In this document: positions 11,517 through 23,299 of the stretch, piece after piece | How positions within the stretch are numbered: the first letter of the stretch is position 1 | Layout of the letters: every line of letters begins with the position of its first letter | NCBI GenBank assembly: GCA_963930655.1 | Contig: OZ005608.1 | Span: 8,990,001-9,054,000 of the forward strand | Length of the DNA stretch: 64,000 bases | Reading direction: 5' to 3' | Source: Myrica gale | Lineage: Eukaryota > Streptophyta > Magnoliopsida > Fagales > Myricaceae | Made by a program: the position numbers and the translations under genes | The notes under the pieces: generated by a model | Told to the model about the DNA's origin: nothing | Database searches by the model: none | Seen by the model: the letters and a program-made list of their open reading frames with translations, nothing else

Positions 11517-12324
11517 AATGGTGAACCTGCGTTAAGAAGAGGACGACAGAGATGAAGCTGTCTTTGGCCGTAGCTGTTGTACAATATATTTTTGGTCACA
11601 CAGAACGATGTTATCCAGTGATTAACTCGTGAATACTTACCTGTTTAGTTTCGATGGAACCAATTAACTGGGGTCCATAAATGTAACATGAGTTGCTCGG
11701 TGAGTCAGATGTGAGCCAACAGCTATTGGTATTTATGGTTATTGAATTGAGAGAACTTTAATGTTTTGTCATACTATATAATGCCACTTGAGACAGAAAT
11801 ATTCATATATCGTCTATGCTAAAACTTTGGCTCCCTTTGGCCACATTTGATTTGGTCTATGTTTTATGTGTTGAATGCCCAGAGCTGGCTTAACTGGTGG
11901 GAGGGTCTGTGGTTGAACGCAAGAAGAGAACATTGGTCTATAAAAAGTTAAAAGAAAGCAAATGAAATGCCCTACCTGAAATTCATAATCTGCCTTTGGC
12001 ATGGAAAACTTTTATATTTGGCAGGTTCCACGCGAAGCGCCAGGGATGGATTGGTCACTCCATAGTGCACTATTCTGTCCATTTACGGTGAATTTCTGGC
12101 GCTGCATATTTACTGACAGAATAAGGACGAGTGATAGAAAGCCTGAAATTTTGCTGGTCTCCTATCTTTAGTAAACTTGGCGATGTCATCTTCCCTATAA
12201 ATCTTTCTCAGACTTGATCAAAACTTCCAAGTGATTGAAAGTATTAAGGCGGAGGAAGCTGAAGTTTCAACTTTTTGTAACGTCGAAGTTGCAGGAGATT
12301 AATACCGCTCAACTCAATCTTGCA
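11517..12324 (+). other. ALG2 3' flank
   Basis: 3' untranslated and intergenic DNA after the ALG2 stop. No coding signal or repeat recognised. Confidence 0.5.
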
Positions 12325-13065
12325 GGAAGAAAGAATCAGAGGACACCCAGTGGAGGCATGGTGGGCCTCCCAATTTTGAGGTCGTGAACAAACTCTTCGC
12401 CACTGTGGAGAGGTGGACTGGGGAGGGAACCCCATTGAGCTTCATTTCTCTCAATGTTGTCTCTCTGTATCTTATTTTGTTGTTTTTGTTTGCAGGAATG
12501 GCCTAAAGGGTCACTAGAAGCAGTTCAAAACGTTGTGAATTCCTGGGAACTGGAACTCACACAAGAGCCGCTTCCAAGATTTCAAGACCATAAACCCAGA
12601 AAAATTCAAGCTTATTATCAATGGTCAGACAATGAAATACCAAACCCCATTACCTCTTTCATGCTTATTTTGAATTTATTTTAAGTCCAACTATGAAGTA
12701 CTTCTTTGATATATAGCTTGTTTTGCTTTGTCAAATTATGTTACTGTGGCGAAAAGGAAGAGAGGGATTGTCAGGAGAAGAAAATGTTTAGACTTGGGAG
12801 CTACAATGCGAACTTGAAGAGCTCTCTGCCAGAGGACTTTCAGTATTACAAAGCACATGCAGTCTTGCAGAGACATTCGGATCATCCCATGATGCTTTCC
12901 GATCGGCTTTTCCCCCTGGATTTGCATGGGAAGTGATCAGTGTCTATCCTGGTCCCCCTGTGTGGCTTACAAGTTTAGGCACGGGGGGTTATTTTGAGGG
13001 ACCTTTTAAACGGCATGCTTCTACGGGAGAAATTGTCAGAGTTTTATGGAATTGGAATAATTAAA
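12325..13065 (+). pseudogene. Degenerate copy of the pathogen-related protein gene
   Basis: Three pieces match exons 1-3 of the gene at 16652-18167. They are a block reading TQWRHGGPPNFEVVNKLF near 12350-12400, EWPKGSLEAVQNVVNSWELE from about 12497, and LGSYNANLKSSLPEDFQYYK from about 12790 with frameshifted remnants of the HDAFRSAFP and GHASTGE regions up to about 13060. There is no usable ATG exon, the second piece shifts frame after the Pro near 12575, and the third is broken after DFQYYKAH. Exon 4 was not found. This is an old tandem duplicate about 4 kb upstream of the live gene, in the same orientation. Confidence 0.85.
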
Positions 13066-15046
13066 GCATGCTCTTAGCCATTCTGTCTCCTCTCTCTAGA
13101 ACAAAGATGCCTTTTTAATATAAACGACATTAAAATTAACATTTACGATGGGAGTGACAACTAGAGGTACCTTTTTAATATGTAATCTAGATAGTCTTGA
13201 ATTCAGCCGTGACGGTTTTAATTTCAAACTTTAAGACTTCATATTCCGATGCACTATAACAGTTAGAGGACTGTGTTGCTGGTTTTCTTCAATTTATTCT
13301 ATGTTTTTACCCAATTTATGAAAATAACATAAATGACCATTGAATGTTCTAGCGAGGCAAATTCTTGTTTATAAATTCCAGACTATTTTGTTGCATTTAT
13401 GTTAATTTATTTCAATATCAATTTCGAATCTAATTGTCACCTATCAGTCTCAACAAATATTATGATACGTGTATTTTAATATTTTTAATATCTTTAGTCC
13501 TTAATTTTCGATATTTTAATTAAGACTTTTTACATTATGTATAATTTTTTTTTTCATTTAACCTTAAGAGTTCGACCTTTCAAATGAGATACTTCCGCCA
13601 CTGGTACATAGTGTATAAAATTAATAATAGATACTAGATAGATGTCCCGTGATTGTTTTGAACTTTGACTGTTGGAGCCATGCAAAGCATACTAAACATA
13701 ATTAAGAGAGAGAAAAAACAGACGATTTTGAATGAGGGGATCATATATCATGCCTCTAGATCTGCTCGAGGGAATCTAGATCAGCCTCTTCTGAGGTCAA
13801 AGCGTCAATCAATTCGTGCATGGCTTCTGATTAATATCTGGGCCACTGTTATTAATATTGAGACCAATTACTAGCTATCATGACGGGGAACTGACCATGT
13901 GAATTTGCATGCTAAACACCACGATGACTTTTTTGGCCCAGGCCGTCTGGATTTCACATACCGATTATGCCCTTTTCAACTTCTATTTTCAGCCATTGCC
14001 AAGGGCCCGTACCCTAGCCTGTTTAACTCTCTGTACTCTCCTGATCAAACTGCCTTAATTCCTAAACCTTGATGCCCGCGGCCTGTCCTTTTTCTTTTCT
14101 TTTCTGTTTTCCAGACCAGAAACAGATAGATAGGGGGAGAACAACCGTGAGAGTTTTTTTTATCAGGGTGCAACCATGATGACCCCCCGACCCATTGGAG
14201 ATCTAGAGGATCTAGACGGATCCATAAAGATACAGGCCATTACCCTAACATTTGTTGATTTCAGTTTTTGCTATATATTTATTTAATTCCCATCAAACTA
14301 GCCGAGTGATTCCAATGTTTCATCTCTAATTGTGCCTAGAGGACCATCATGTTCTAATTGGTGTACAATTTAGCTATTTTATTTGATGTCATACTTATTC
14401 TTGCTTATCTCTGCATTATTCAATTAAATTTGGGTGGGGGACAACTCACTTTACCATGGTACGCCGTATCAGGATTTCTCGAGCATACAGATTGGTGCAC
14501 CCAATTTGTGCCATAATTAGAAAATGTCAAATCCTAGACGGAGTGGATCACATACATCGATTATGCTCTCATGAGGCCAACTGATAAGTACAAAGGGTCA
14601 TGCCTCCCCAAAACCTATTCCCGATTTGGATGTCAAAATTTTGATTTATAGAAATATGAAACAGAAAGAGATGATTTGAATGAATTTTTTTATATTTATT
14701 TTAATAAAAATAAATTATTTGTAGCTAATTATGAGTCAAGCTATACTTACAACTTTTACATTGTTACATTGCTAAGAAATTCACTTATGTTCTAATTAAT
14801 CCTCACTTTAGGCTATTAATCCAACTTATTTTCAACTTATTTTGAATCATAATTCTTCTCAATTTGATGCTCGCCCATGTTATGTCTCTTACTAAATTCA
14901 AAGAAGCGACCGGAGAGAGTATCAGTCAATTTATTTTTATTTTTCATTATATCCCTTTCCGTGTATACCATCAAACTAACTTATCTCGTGATTATATTAT
15001 GAGCAGTAAATATCTTCATATTTATATTATTTCATAAATTTTAATT
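13066..15046. other. Intergenic, AT-rich
   Basis: No convincing gene. Short open frames here have no recognisable protein character. Scattered AT-rich DNA leads into the CACTA-like end. Confidence 0.5.
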
Positions 15047-15702
15047 AAATTAATTCAAATATATAGAAAACCGTTCGCACGGATGTTACATGTCGTTCGC
15101 ACAAATATTTTTCTTTGCTAGCGTGCGCACGCTTAACTATACGTCCGAACGTTCTTAAAATAAGAAACCGTGCACACGATACACCAAAACGTTCGAACGT
15201 GTGCAACGTACAACGAGTCTGAACTGTATACGTAAAGATTCGAACCGCGTTTTCAGATGACAAAATAATTTTCGTCATAATGAAACTACGGTGCGGACGT
15301 CCTTATGAATACGTCCGGACATATTCACATAAGAGTTCGGACGTTAATATACAACGGTGTGGACGTTTATTGCGTGAGAAAATATATTTTCGTCGCATTG
15401 GATTAATCGTTCACATGAGCTGTGCGAACGTTCAGAGAGAACGTTCGCATAGCTCATGTGAAGGGATGGATTGTACTGGGCATGACGATTTTGAATTTCG
15501 TCAATATACACCAAAACGTTCGGACAGGTTTATAAACCGTCCGAACGGTTTTGAGTGATATAACACGAAAATCGTCATCTAAAATATTCGCTGACGGGCT
15601 TTAGGTGACAACCCGGTTTTGTCACCTAAAATCTTAGGTGACGAAATTTGTATTTTGGGTGACAATTTTTTTTTGTCACCCAAAATATTTTTTCTTGTAG
15701 TG
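15047..15702. mobile_element. CACTA (En/Spm-type) terminal and subterminal region
   Basis: The right edge reads, on the minus strand from 15702, CACTACAAGAAAAAA, the canonical CACTA terminus. Inward of it are TTTTGGGTGACAA/TTGTCACCCAAAA inverted motifs and then a dense cluster of variants of ACGTTCGNACGT, GTCCGAACG, GTTCGGACG and CGTTCGCAC in both orientations, typical of subterminal transposase-binding repeats. The left terminus and any transposase were not found, so this is a partial or strongly deleted copy. Confidence 0.72.
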
Positions 15703-16098
15703 AGATAACCACGCTTATGGTAAGGCCGTTTGGTTTGGCTCTTCGCACGGCAGTACGTATCAATCTTGGATATTCATCCTCCTGTATATTCGAGATATTC
15801 CCGCATATAATATATATACATCCATGATGTCTGCGCGTGTTCCGTGCTATAAATGCTACCTATATATCAATTGAGTAGGTAGATGATCACTTGTATTAGT
15901 TGTATATGTTAATTTTCGGACGTTATCTCTGACGCATACCCAGCTGCTATACCTGATCACCACAATTTATGAGCAATTATTGAAGGCACCTATATATATA
16001 GGTAACCGGTAACCCATGTAATACAGATATATTAAAATAATCTGTTAAACCAATCATCACCGCTTCTCTGCCCGGAGGCGTCTCTATCTTCGTCTCGT
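15703..16098. other. Upstream region of the pathogen-related gene
   Basis: No gene seen. Several short TATATA stretches are present, but none could be assigned as a promoter. Confidence 0.4.
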
Positions 16099-16104
16099 TT
16101 GACC
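16099..16104 (+). promoter_or_regulatory. W-box (TTGACC) upstream of the pathogen-related gene
   Basis: TTTGACC matches the WRKY-factor binding core TTGAC[C/T]. A second TTGAC core is at 16475-16479. Both are upstream of the ATG at 16652. WRKY control would suit a defence-related gene, but the core is short and may occur by chance. Confidence 0.4.
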
Positions 16105-16598
16105 TTCCTCTTGGAATTGTACCTTAGGATATATACAGGAGTATATATCTGCTCTCTCGTAATCTCTTTGGTCGGTCAGGCAGAAAGATCACTGGAGTGT
16201 CTTTGAGAGCAACAATTTCGCTTTGCCACTTCAAAATTTTAACCATCAAACATCCTAACGGCTTCTTCTTCGTGGCAGCCTGAGCTGACCGGTGAGTCAG
16301 TCAATATGTGGTATTATTATTTTCTTATATATGTAAATTGTAATGTCCCCATCTGGAGTGGATATATATATATATATATTAGTTGGGGGCGTTAGGCTAG
16401 ACCGTAAAGGAAGCATTTTATAATAAGGTATCATTTTTTAAGAAAAAACTTTTTTTTTTGTATTTTACTGTCAGTTGACAATGTTGATTTTATTAATTTT
16501 TATTTTGATAAATTATATTAGTTGTTGATTTTCATTTTTAAAAACTTCTGTTTTAGGATCCCCTCGACCTCCCTTTTTCAAGGAACCACGTCCTCCTC

Positions 16599-16608
16599 CT
16601 ATATATAG
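16599..16608 (+). promoter_or_regulatory. Candidate TATA box of the pathogen-related gene
   Basis: CTATATATAG about 45 bp before the ATG, which would give a leader of only about 20 bases. An alternative is transcription from further upstream with a leader intron from GTGAGT near 16291 to TTTTAG at 16556. Confidence 0.4.
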
Positions 16609-16651
16609 GATTCCCCTCAACCTCCCTTCTCGGAGGAAAGAGGAATCTAAC

Positions 16652-18167
16652 ATGGCTACCGAAGAAGATGCAGTACCAAAAGTTGTGGGAGATAGGTACA
16701 GGTCTTTCTTACACGATGAAGCAGACAAAACCGAGTGGAGGCATGGTGGCCCGCCTACATATGACGATGTGAACAAGCTCTTCGAAGAAGGCAGGACTAA
16801 GGTGAAGATGGACGATCACCTAGATTGGAGATTTTTAATTTCTAACATTTCTCTCCCTCTAGCAATTAATAAACTCAACTTGTTTTGCAGGAGTGGCCCA
16901 AAGGGTCCCTGGAAGAGATTGTACAGAATGCTATAAAGACATGGGAGATGGAGCTCTCACACAAAACTCGCTTGAAGGACTTCAAGACCATAAACCCAGA
17001 GAAATTCAAGCTCTTCGCTAATGGTAAACAATAATATCATTTGTAATCATGGCTACTGCTTCTTGATTTTCATAGAAATATACTTTGTGAAGGTCTGTCT
17101 ATACTCATAAACCGGTACATGAATTTTGTTCCAGGGAGAGATGGGTTATCCGGGGAAGAAACACTTAGGCTCGGGAGCTACAACGCCTTATTGAAGAATT
17201 CTCTGCCAAAGGAATTCCAGTACTACAAAGCAGACGAAGAGACCTTTGAATCGTCTCATGATGTTTTTCGATCTGCCTTTCCTCGTGGATTTGCATGGGA
17301 AGTGCTTAGTGTTTATTCTGGACCACCTGAAATTGCCTTCAAGTTCAGGCACTGGGGCTTCTTCGAGGGATCCTACAAAGGGCATGCTCCCACTGGAGAG
17401 ATGGTTCAGTTTATTGGATTGGCTACCCTCAAGGTATTCTTGTCATACTCGCCGATCGGGAAAAAGTGGGAAAAAAAAACAAACAAACAGAAAATGTGTC
17501 AAGAGTCCCATATTGATTAGGGACAATTTAATCTTATGTTTCATATACTTGTTGGGTCACCTCTTCCCATTGTCAATTAAAATTGGGATGAAACTTGACA
17601 TGGTATCAAAGCTAACAATTTAATCTTATGTTTCATACACTTGTTTGTGTTCCTTATTGTTGTTCACGTGCATGGACTATGTTCATTCGGCCTGCACGTG
17701 AGGAGAAATGTTGAAGTCCCACATTGATTAGAGACAATTTAATCTTGTACTTCATATACTTGAAAATATACAAGTGAGATTAGTGGCTTATAAATAAGCC
17801 CCCATGTTAACATTTTAAACATAAGTGAGAAATAATAAATTCAATTGGGTATTTACATAATTGGATGTCTCACTTATCTAAAGTGTAAATTTTTAATGTG
17901 GGACTCTAATAAAATGAAATGGAACAAAGTATTGATAATTTGATATTAGATCCTCAAGTAAAAAAAAATGAAATAGGTCATGACTATGTATTCCTTCATG
18001 TATAGGTTGATGAATCTCTGAGGGCAGAAGAGGTGGAAGTCTACTACGATCCAGCTGAGCTATTTGGAGGTCTGCTAAAGGGTCCGCCCATGTCAGAGTC
18101 CCACGACGGGGACGACATTGATAAGTGTTCCTCCGCTAAACGTGGCTCATGCCCACTTTCAAAATAG
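16652..18167 (+). CDS. Pathogen-related protein (SnoaL/NTF2-like family)
   Basis: Plant 'pathogen-related' protein family, small soluble proteins of unknown biochemical activity first noted as infection-induced in barley; an NTF2/SnoaL-like fold is usually assigned. Four exons: 16652-16801, 16891-17023, 17135-17433 and 18006-18167, with GT-AG junctions in matching phase, give 247 residues, the normal family length. Landmarks are the N-terminal VVGDRYRSFLHDEADKTEW, RHGGPPTYDDVNKLFEEGRT, EWPKGSLEE, DFKTINPEKFKLF, LGSYNALLKNSLPKEFQYY, HDVFRSAFPRGFAWEV, FRHWGFFEG and the C-terminal VEVYYDPAELFGGLLKGP. No signal peptide or membrane segment is evident. Intron 3 contains a TRIM-like element. A broken copy lies upstream at 12325. 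Induction by pathogens is inferred from the family and nearby W-box cores only. Confidence 0.9.
17497..17812 (+). mobile_element. TRIM-like (short LTR) retrotransposon in intron 3
   Basis: A 104-bp unit at 17497-17600 starts TG and ends CA. It is followed at once by TGGTATCAAAGC, one base off the initiator-Met tRNA primer-binding site TGGTATCAGAGC. After 108 bp a purine run (GAGGAGAAA, polypurine-tract-like) precedes a second unit from 17709 that shares about 55 bp with the first (TCCCA.ATTGATTAG, GACAATTTAATCTT, TTCATATACTTG) and then diverges. No coding capacity and no clear TSD. It is an old, eroded copy. Confidence 0.65.
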
Positions 18168-19984
18168 ACCATATAAAAACTATGATATCCACGTTTTACC
18201 TTAAACCATCGTACTCTTGTCGCCCTCTTGTTTCATTTTCTGGGTTTTGTACTCAGCAACCTTATCTTTTGTGTAGTCTGCTATATATGCAAGGGTCTAT
18301 ATATGTTTATGTATAATGTTGAACGTCGTCATTTCATCCTCACTCATCATGTTAACTACAACATGTTTTAATAATGATTTGAAGACTCCTCCATTCTATA
18401 ATAACTTACCATTATATGTGAGTTTTGCAGATTTAAATATAAACTTAAATAAGTAATCATTTGTTGCTTGTTATATGGCTCCATCCCTACAGCAAGCAAA
18501 CGAGTTTGGTCTTTTGAGGGAGATTCTCTAAACAAAATCACTAAGCAAAACTTTTGGTAGATTAATGGTGCATGCCTTTTTCCCACAAATAGATTAGTGA
18601 TGCTTTTGGATATTTGAGTTACTTTTTTGACATTGAGTAATGAAAGGCTTTTTCGCAACTCTTTTTCAATCTTTACGGGCCTTACGATCGGGGTGGCCGG
18701 TGGGCATTAGACAACAGCTTAAGTTGCCTTTAACATTGAGTCGGCCTTGCTTCCATTCTGCCACGATCCAAAAGTAGGAACGAGCCAGAGTTACAGCCGG
18801 ATTGATCGAAGGAAAATAAGTAGTCCATTGGTCAAAAAATCATCCCTAGTCACGCAAACAAGGTTGGAAAAATAATACCATTTTACAGCCCAAATTCACA
18901 AAACCAAGAGCAGAACAGAAATACATATAGTACACAGCAGCTCCCAGTACCACTTTTCTCACCAGGTTCCCCTTGAACATATGACAGCCCAAACCAATAG
19001 CCGAGACCAAGAGCATTAATGGGTCCTTGGGAGATGGAAAAAAATTCGGTTATAAGAAGGTAAGTTATTATAAGTATCGGTTATGATTTAAAAAAAACAA
19101 ATCTAACGATTTAAAGTTGGTCATGCCATTTAACGAGAATGAGTAATCACTAAGTTAAGCCAGCTTTATCTCACCTTATTAAATGAGGCATGTCCACATT
19201 TTGTAGTTGGAATTGTTTTAATAACTTTTGATGAGTACTTGTAAAAACTTAGAATAATCCCTTTTAAAATTAATCTTTTCCTCACGAGAGATTTCTACCT
19301 CGGGAGATTGCTTTGCTTCTGCCATAGAGGAAAACCAGACTTTTTGAGCAATAGAAGAACAGGTGGCCAATGTTTTTCTATCTCAGTGTTACTAGAGCCT
19401 GATCATTTGGTTACTAGAGCAATGGAGACAAATTAGAGCCAGTGAATCAAAACAGAACAAACTGTTTACGAGATGCAGACTTCTTGATTCAAATCTTTTA
19501 TTTCATGCAAAGATGACAAATACTCAGTTTTTGTGAATATTTCCTACAGCACTTTCATACAATAATGGCTTCTAAGGTGTTTTGTACCGAGCATTTTAAG
19601 GTAGAGAACCATGAACATCGGTCCTTGTAACCATCACAAATAAAATGGATGGAAAATCCTCTTATGTTCCCATTAGAAACCATATGCATGTTACTCTGTA
19701 GATGAAGGACATTGTAACTTGTAACTCCTAATTGCTAATCACTCAGGTGGCCTTCCCCTCCGTAAAAATACGATTATGCCCCCATTCTTGAGAGTCATAA
19801 CTCTAAAATTTATTTGACACTACCGGGAAAAGACATAAAATCATGAAACGTTTAACCTCAACAAAGCTCGGTATCTAGGCAAAAATGCAATGTTTCAGTA
19901 CAGGTGTGTGCGTGCATAATCATATTTTTAACAGATTTGAGATGTGCGGGCATGTGGGATAAAAATCATTCGAGTTAACAGCTG
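18168..19984. other. Intergenic, no gene recognised
   Basis: AT-rich DNA downstream of the pathogen-related gene. No coding, RNA or repeat feature could be supported. Confidence 0.45.
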
Positions 19985-20585
19985 CGCTACAAAAAACCCG
20001 ACTTTTAGCAGCAGTCGCAAAACCGCTGCTAAAAAGCATATACAACAGGGTTTGTGGACAAATGTTGCTATAAATCACTCTATACCAGCGTTTTTACACA
20101 AATGCTGGCAAAAAATATAATTGTAACGACATTTTCTAACAAACGTTGCCTTAAGTTTTGCGTTCAGCGGCATTTGTTCAAGACCGCCGCTAAAAGTCCG
20201 AATTTAGCATCATTTTGCACAAAACGATGCCAAGTTTATGAGTTTTAGCAGCGTTTTACAAAACGCCGTTAAAAATACGTGACTTCTAGTGGCGTTTTGG
20301 CGAAAAAATGTTGTTAAAGCTTACAACCTAAAACGCCGCTAAAGCCAATGCCCTCTTACCGTGTTTTAATAGAAAATGTCACTACAAATGGTGAGATTTA
20401 GCAGTGTTTGTACAAAAATACTACTATAGATTATTTTTAAGCTGCACAAAGGCAGCTAAAATTAACGTATTTTCAGCGGCGATTTACCACCGCTAAAACA
20501 TTCACCTTTAGTCGTGTTTATTGTAAAAAATGGCGATAAATGTGAATTTATTGCTGCGTTTACATAAACGCTGCTAAAGGTGTAA
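19985..20585. mobile_element. CACTA-like end with GCTGCTAAAA subterminal repeats
   Basis: Begins GCTACAAAAAACCCGAC, close to the CACTACAAAAAA terminus of one plant CACTA group. It is followed by many degenerate copies, in both orientations, of a motif built on AGCGGCGTTTT/AAAACGCCGCTAAA and AGCAGCGTTT up to about 20580. The opposite terminus and a transposase were not found. Confidence 0.55.
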
Positions 20586-20982
20586 GTAATAATAATAATT
20601 TATTTATTAATTTCTAAGTTATTTAATGTTAATAATTATTTTATATATTATTATATTTCGTTTAATATATAATTTTATTTTGTCATGTATTTGAAATTTT
20701 TTATTTTAAAGGACATACTTAATAAAATATGAAATTAGAGGGAGTGTTAAGAAAAATTGAAGTTGTTATATGATATATTTTAAATTATAATCTATGATTG
20801 TTATGGTAATTGCATATTTATTGACTAAATCTAAGTAATTTAGAAAACATCTATTATCATACTTATAATGAGCATATATATTTTGAATAATTAGTAATAT
20901 AATATTATTTAACTATAACATATTATTTAATTTCAAACAAAAAGATATCGTAAGATTAACTTATGCAATTAAAGTACATAAC
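20586..20982. other. AT-rich spacer
   Basis: Very AT-rich DNA with no recognisable feature. Confidence 0.4.
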
Positions 20983-20985
20983 TTA

Positions 20986-21214
20986 CATAGTGTTTGTCTA
21001 CCCTACATTTTTAATAAAATTTTACCAAAATTTTAACATCTTTACTTTTTCATTCTCTCTCCTTACTTTTTCTCTTACTTTTTCACTTTTTTACTTACTT
21101 TTTCATTCTCTTTCCTTACTTTTTCTCTAACTTTTTCACTTTTTCATTCTCTCTCTTCAACCTTTTTACCAACTCCTACAATTTTACTAAAATTTTAACA
21201 TCACAAACACCACC
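20986..21214. mobile_element. Tourist-like MITE (PIF/Harbinger-type TSD)
   Basis: 229 bp flanked by TTA at 20983-20985 and 21215-21217. The termini are CATAGTGTTTGT and, inverted, GGTGGTGTTTGT. AAAATTTTAACATC occurs near both ends in opposite sense, and the middle is T/C-rich with repeated CTTACTTTTTC. Non-coding. Confidence 0.6.
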
Positions 21215-23299
21215 TTAATATATGGTCTTAGAGGCTATGATTTAGTCATTAGATATGTAAATACATATAAAGTATTTATGTTAATTAGCACATATCATGT
21301 ATATGATAAACACATATAACAAATAGCATATTAAACCTAAATATTTAAATTAGCATATGTATATAATAAAAATATATTACTTACCGTTAATACTAAGATT
21401 TTTGAATACTAATTATAAAGTTCAAAGTACTATTAGTACTAAATTATTTTATACACTAAGTATTAGACTTTATAGAAGATATTATAATTTAAAATTATAA
21501 GTATTATATATTATTATTTACACCTATTTATGTGTTTACTATAAACTCATAACATTTTTATAGCTTATTATTAACAAAAACTGAAAAACTACAGATTAAA
21601 AAAAAACTATCTAAACGGCCCCTCCGATCATCCCCTCTCCGTTGACAGTCCCTCCCCTCTTCGTCGAAATCTCCAGCTCCTCTGCTTCGTCGAAGCTCCA
21701 GCCCCTCCCCTCTTCGTCGAGCTCCAGCCCCTTCTCTTCGTCACATAGGGTCCTGAAGATTGAGATAATTTCCAATTTTCCCTAATTGGACGGCGAGGTT
21801 TGCACCAGCGTCGGTGATTGGGCCCGCAAGAGGAAGAGACAGAGGGAAGAGTTTAAGATAGAGACTAGTAAGAGTTTCCGTTATCTTTCTGCGATGTCTT
21901 TATTTTTGCGTGGTAATGGTTGCGAAGTGGTCTGCATTGTAGTTGGGTCTGTTTTGGTTGCCGAGGTCGGAAGGCAGCTTTTGGTATTTCCATTTTATGT
22001 AGGTCTGATTTTTAACCATTCAGCAAATAGGTATAGGTATTACCCTGTAAGCGTAAACTTTTTTTTAGTAATTTCTTTCATTCATGTGATAAATTATTGG
22101 TACAAGACGTGTATATGGAGGTTTTGAGGTGGAAATTTAGGCTTTTTTATGCATTTTAAGTTTTGCTTTGCGAGGTTTAAGGGTAATTTAATACAGTTTT
22201 TGATAGCTTGGTTGTGGTGGTTTCCTCAGACATGCAATTTCATTGCGGTTATACTATTGTTTTTAGGATTATGTGGTAGAATCAATAAGTCTAATTTGGC
22301 GCACAGTATACTGATAATAGCAAATTAGCAATTATTTCAAGTTATTGTCATTGTGAAACGGCACACAACTACTGCAAATGTTGCACATCTGAATGGTTAG
22401 CTAGGTGAATGTTACTATCTAAATCTTTAAGCCAATAACATGCAGGTGTAATTTTGAAAAGCTGGGTCTGGCGGTTCTGAGCCATGAGTAATGCCTGAAT
22501 TGGCGTGTGTTTCCTATTTTAATTAATTTGGTACTTCGAAACGCATGATATTAACGGTGGCCTTTGTCCTATGTTGACATTGAGATTGTGAGTCAACAGA
22601 TTGTTACTGTATGTAACATAGGTAGCCAGGTAATAGTGTAGAACCTTCTAGCCAATAGTATGCAGGATGAATTAAGAAATTCTTGGCTTTGGGTCGATTG
22701 ATCGAACTAGGAGTGGTGCTTGATTTGGCATTAAGTTCCCCAACAGGTTGTCTGTCGAAATGTAGTAAACACTGTTTGATTATTTTTCGCCTTGGGTGGA
22801 TCAGGTGGCTTTGGGGCCTGAGAGCATGATTTTACTAGAAGTTTGTTTGTTTATGGCAATGTATGGGAACTTGATGTTGTCGAGTTCTTTTGTTTTCTAC
22901 TTCTTCAGTTGATGGCAACTCTTTCACAAGTGTTGCACTAATTCTTATAATGAATATATAATGCACTTATGTATTGGTGCCAATTATTGGGCTTGTTGTG
23001 GCTCTTTTATCCTCGTTGCTGCAAAGGCATTGTGCTTGATTAAAAGGGCTTCCAATGACCCTCCTTTACTGCTTTGACTAATTCAGCAACTGTATAATAG
23101 AAAGTTGTGCAAGCCTCCTTGCAATAGTTAATTCTAACAACCAATTATGTTCAATTAGATTGTTACTTTTGTATTCGATAGACTCATGGGACATTGGTGT
23201 TGTATGTCATTTTTTTCAGGAATTTTTGGTTGTTTGTTCTCCAATTTTTATCCTTTCTAATCACATTAAATTTAATAATATTAGTCCATTTTACTCTGA
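21215..23299. other. Non-coding region with a CT-rich CTCTTCGTCGA block
   Basis: 21612-21770 is pyrimidine-rich with three or four imperfect copies of CCTCTTCGTCGA, which looks like a transcribed leader. It could be the start of the downstream Harbinger gene, but this is unproven. The remainder to 23300 looks intron-like and holds no gene I recognise. Confidence 0.35.

Noticed and set aside
14110-14230. GATCTAGAGGATCTAGACGGATCC, vector-like restriction-site cluster
   Set aside because: Short and surrounded by ordinary plant-like DNA; no vector backbone or marker seen.
15800-16020. Short TATATATA stretches as promoters
   Set aside because: Simple AT repeats with no gene start at a suitable distance.
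21786-22127. 113-codon open frame after the CT-rich block
   Set aside because: No family recognised. The second half is hydrophobic, AT-rich and intron-like; it may be leader/intron of a transposon gene.
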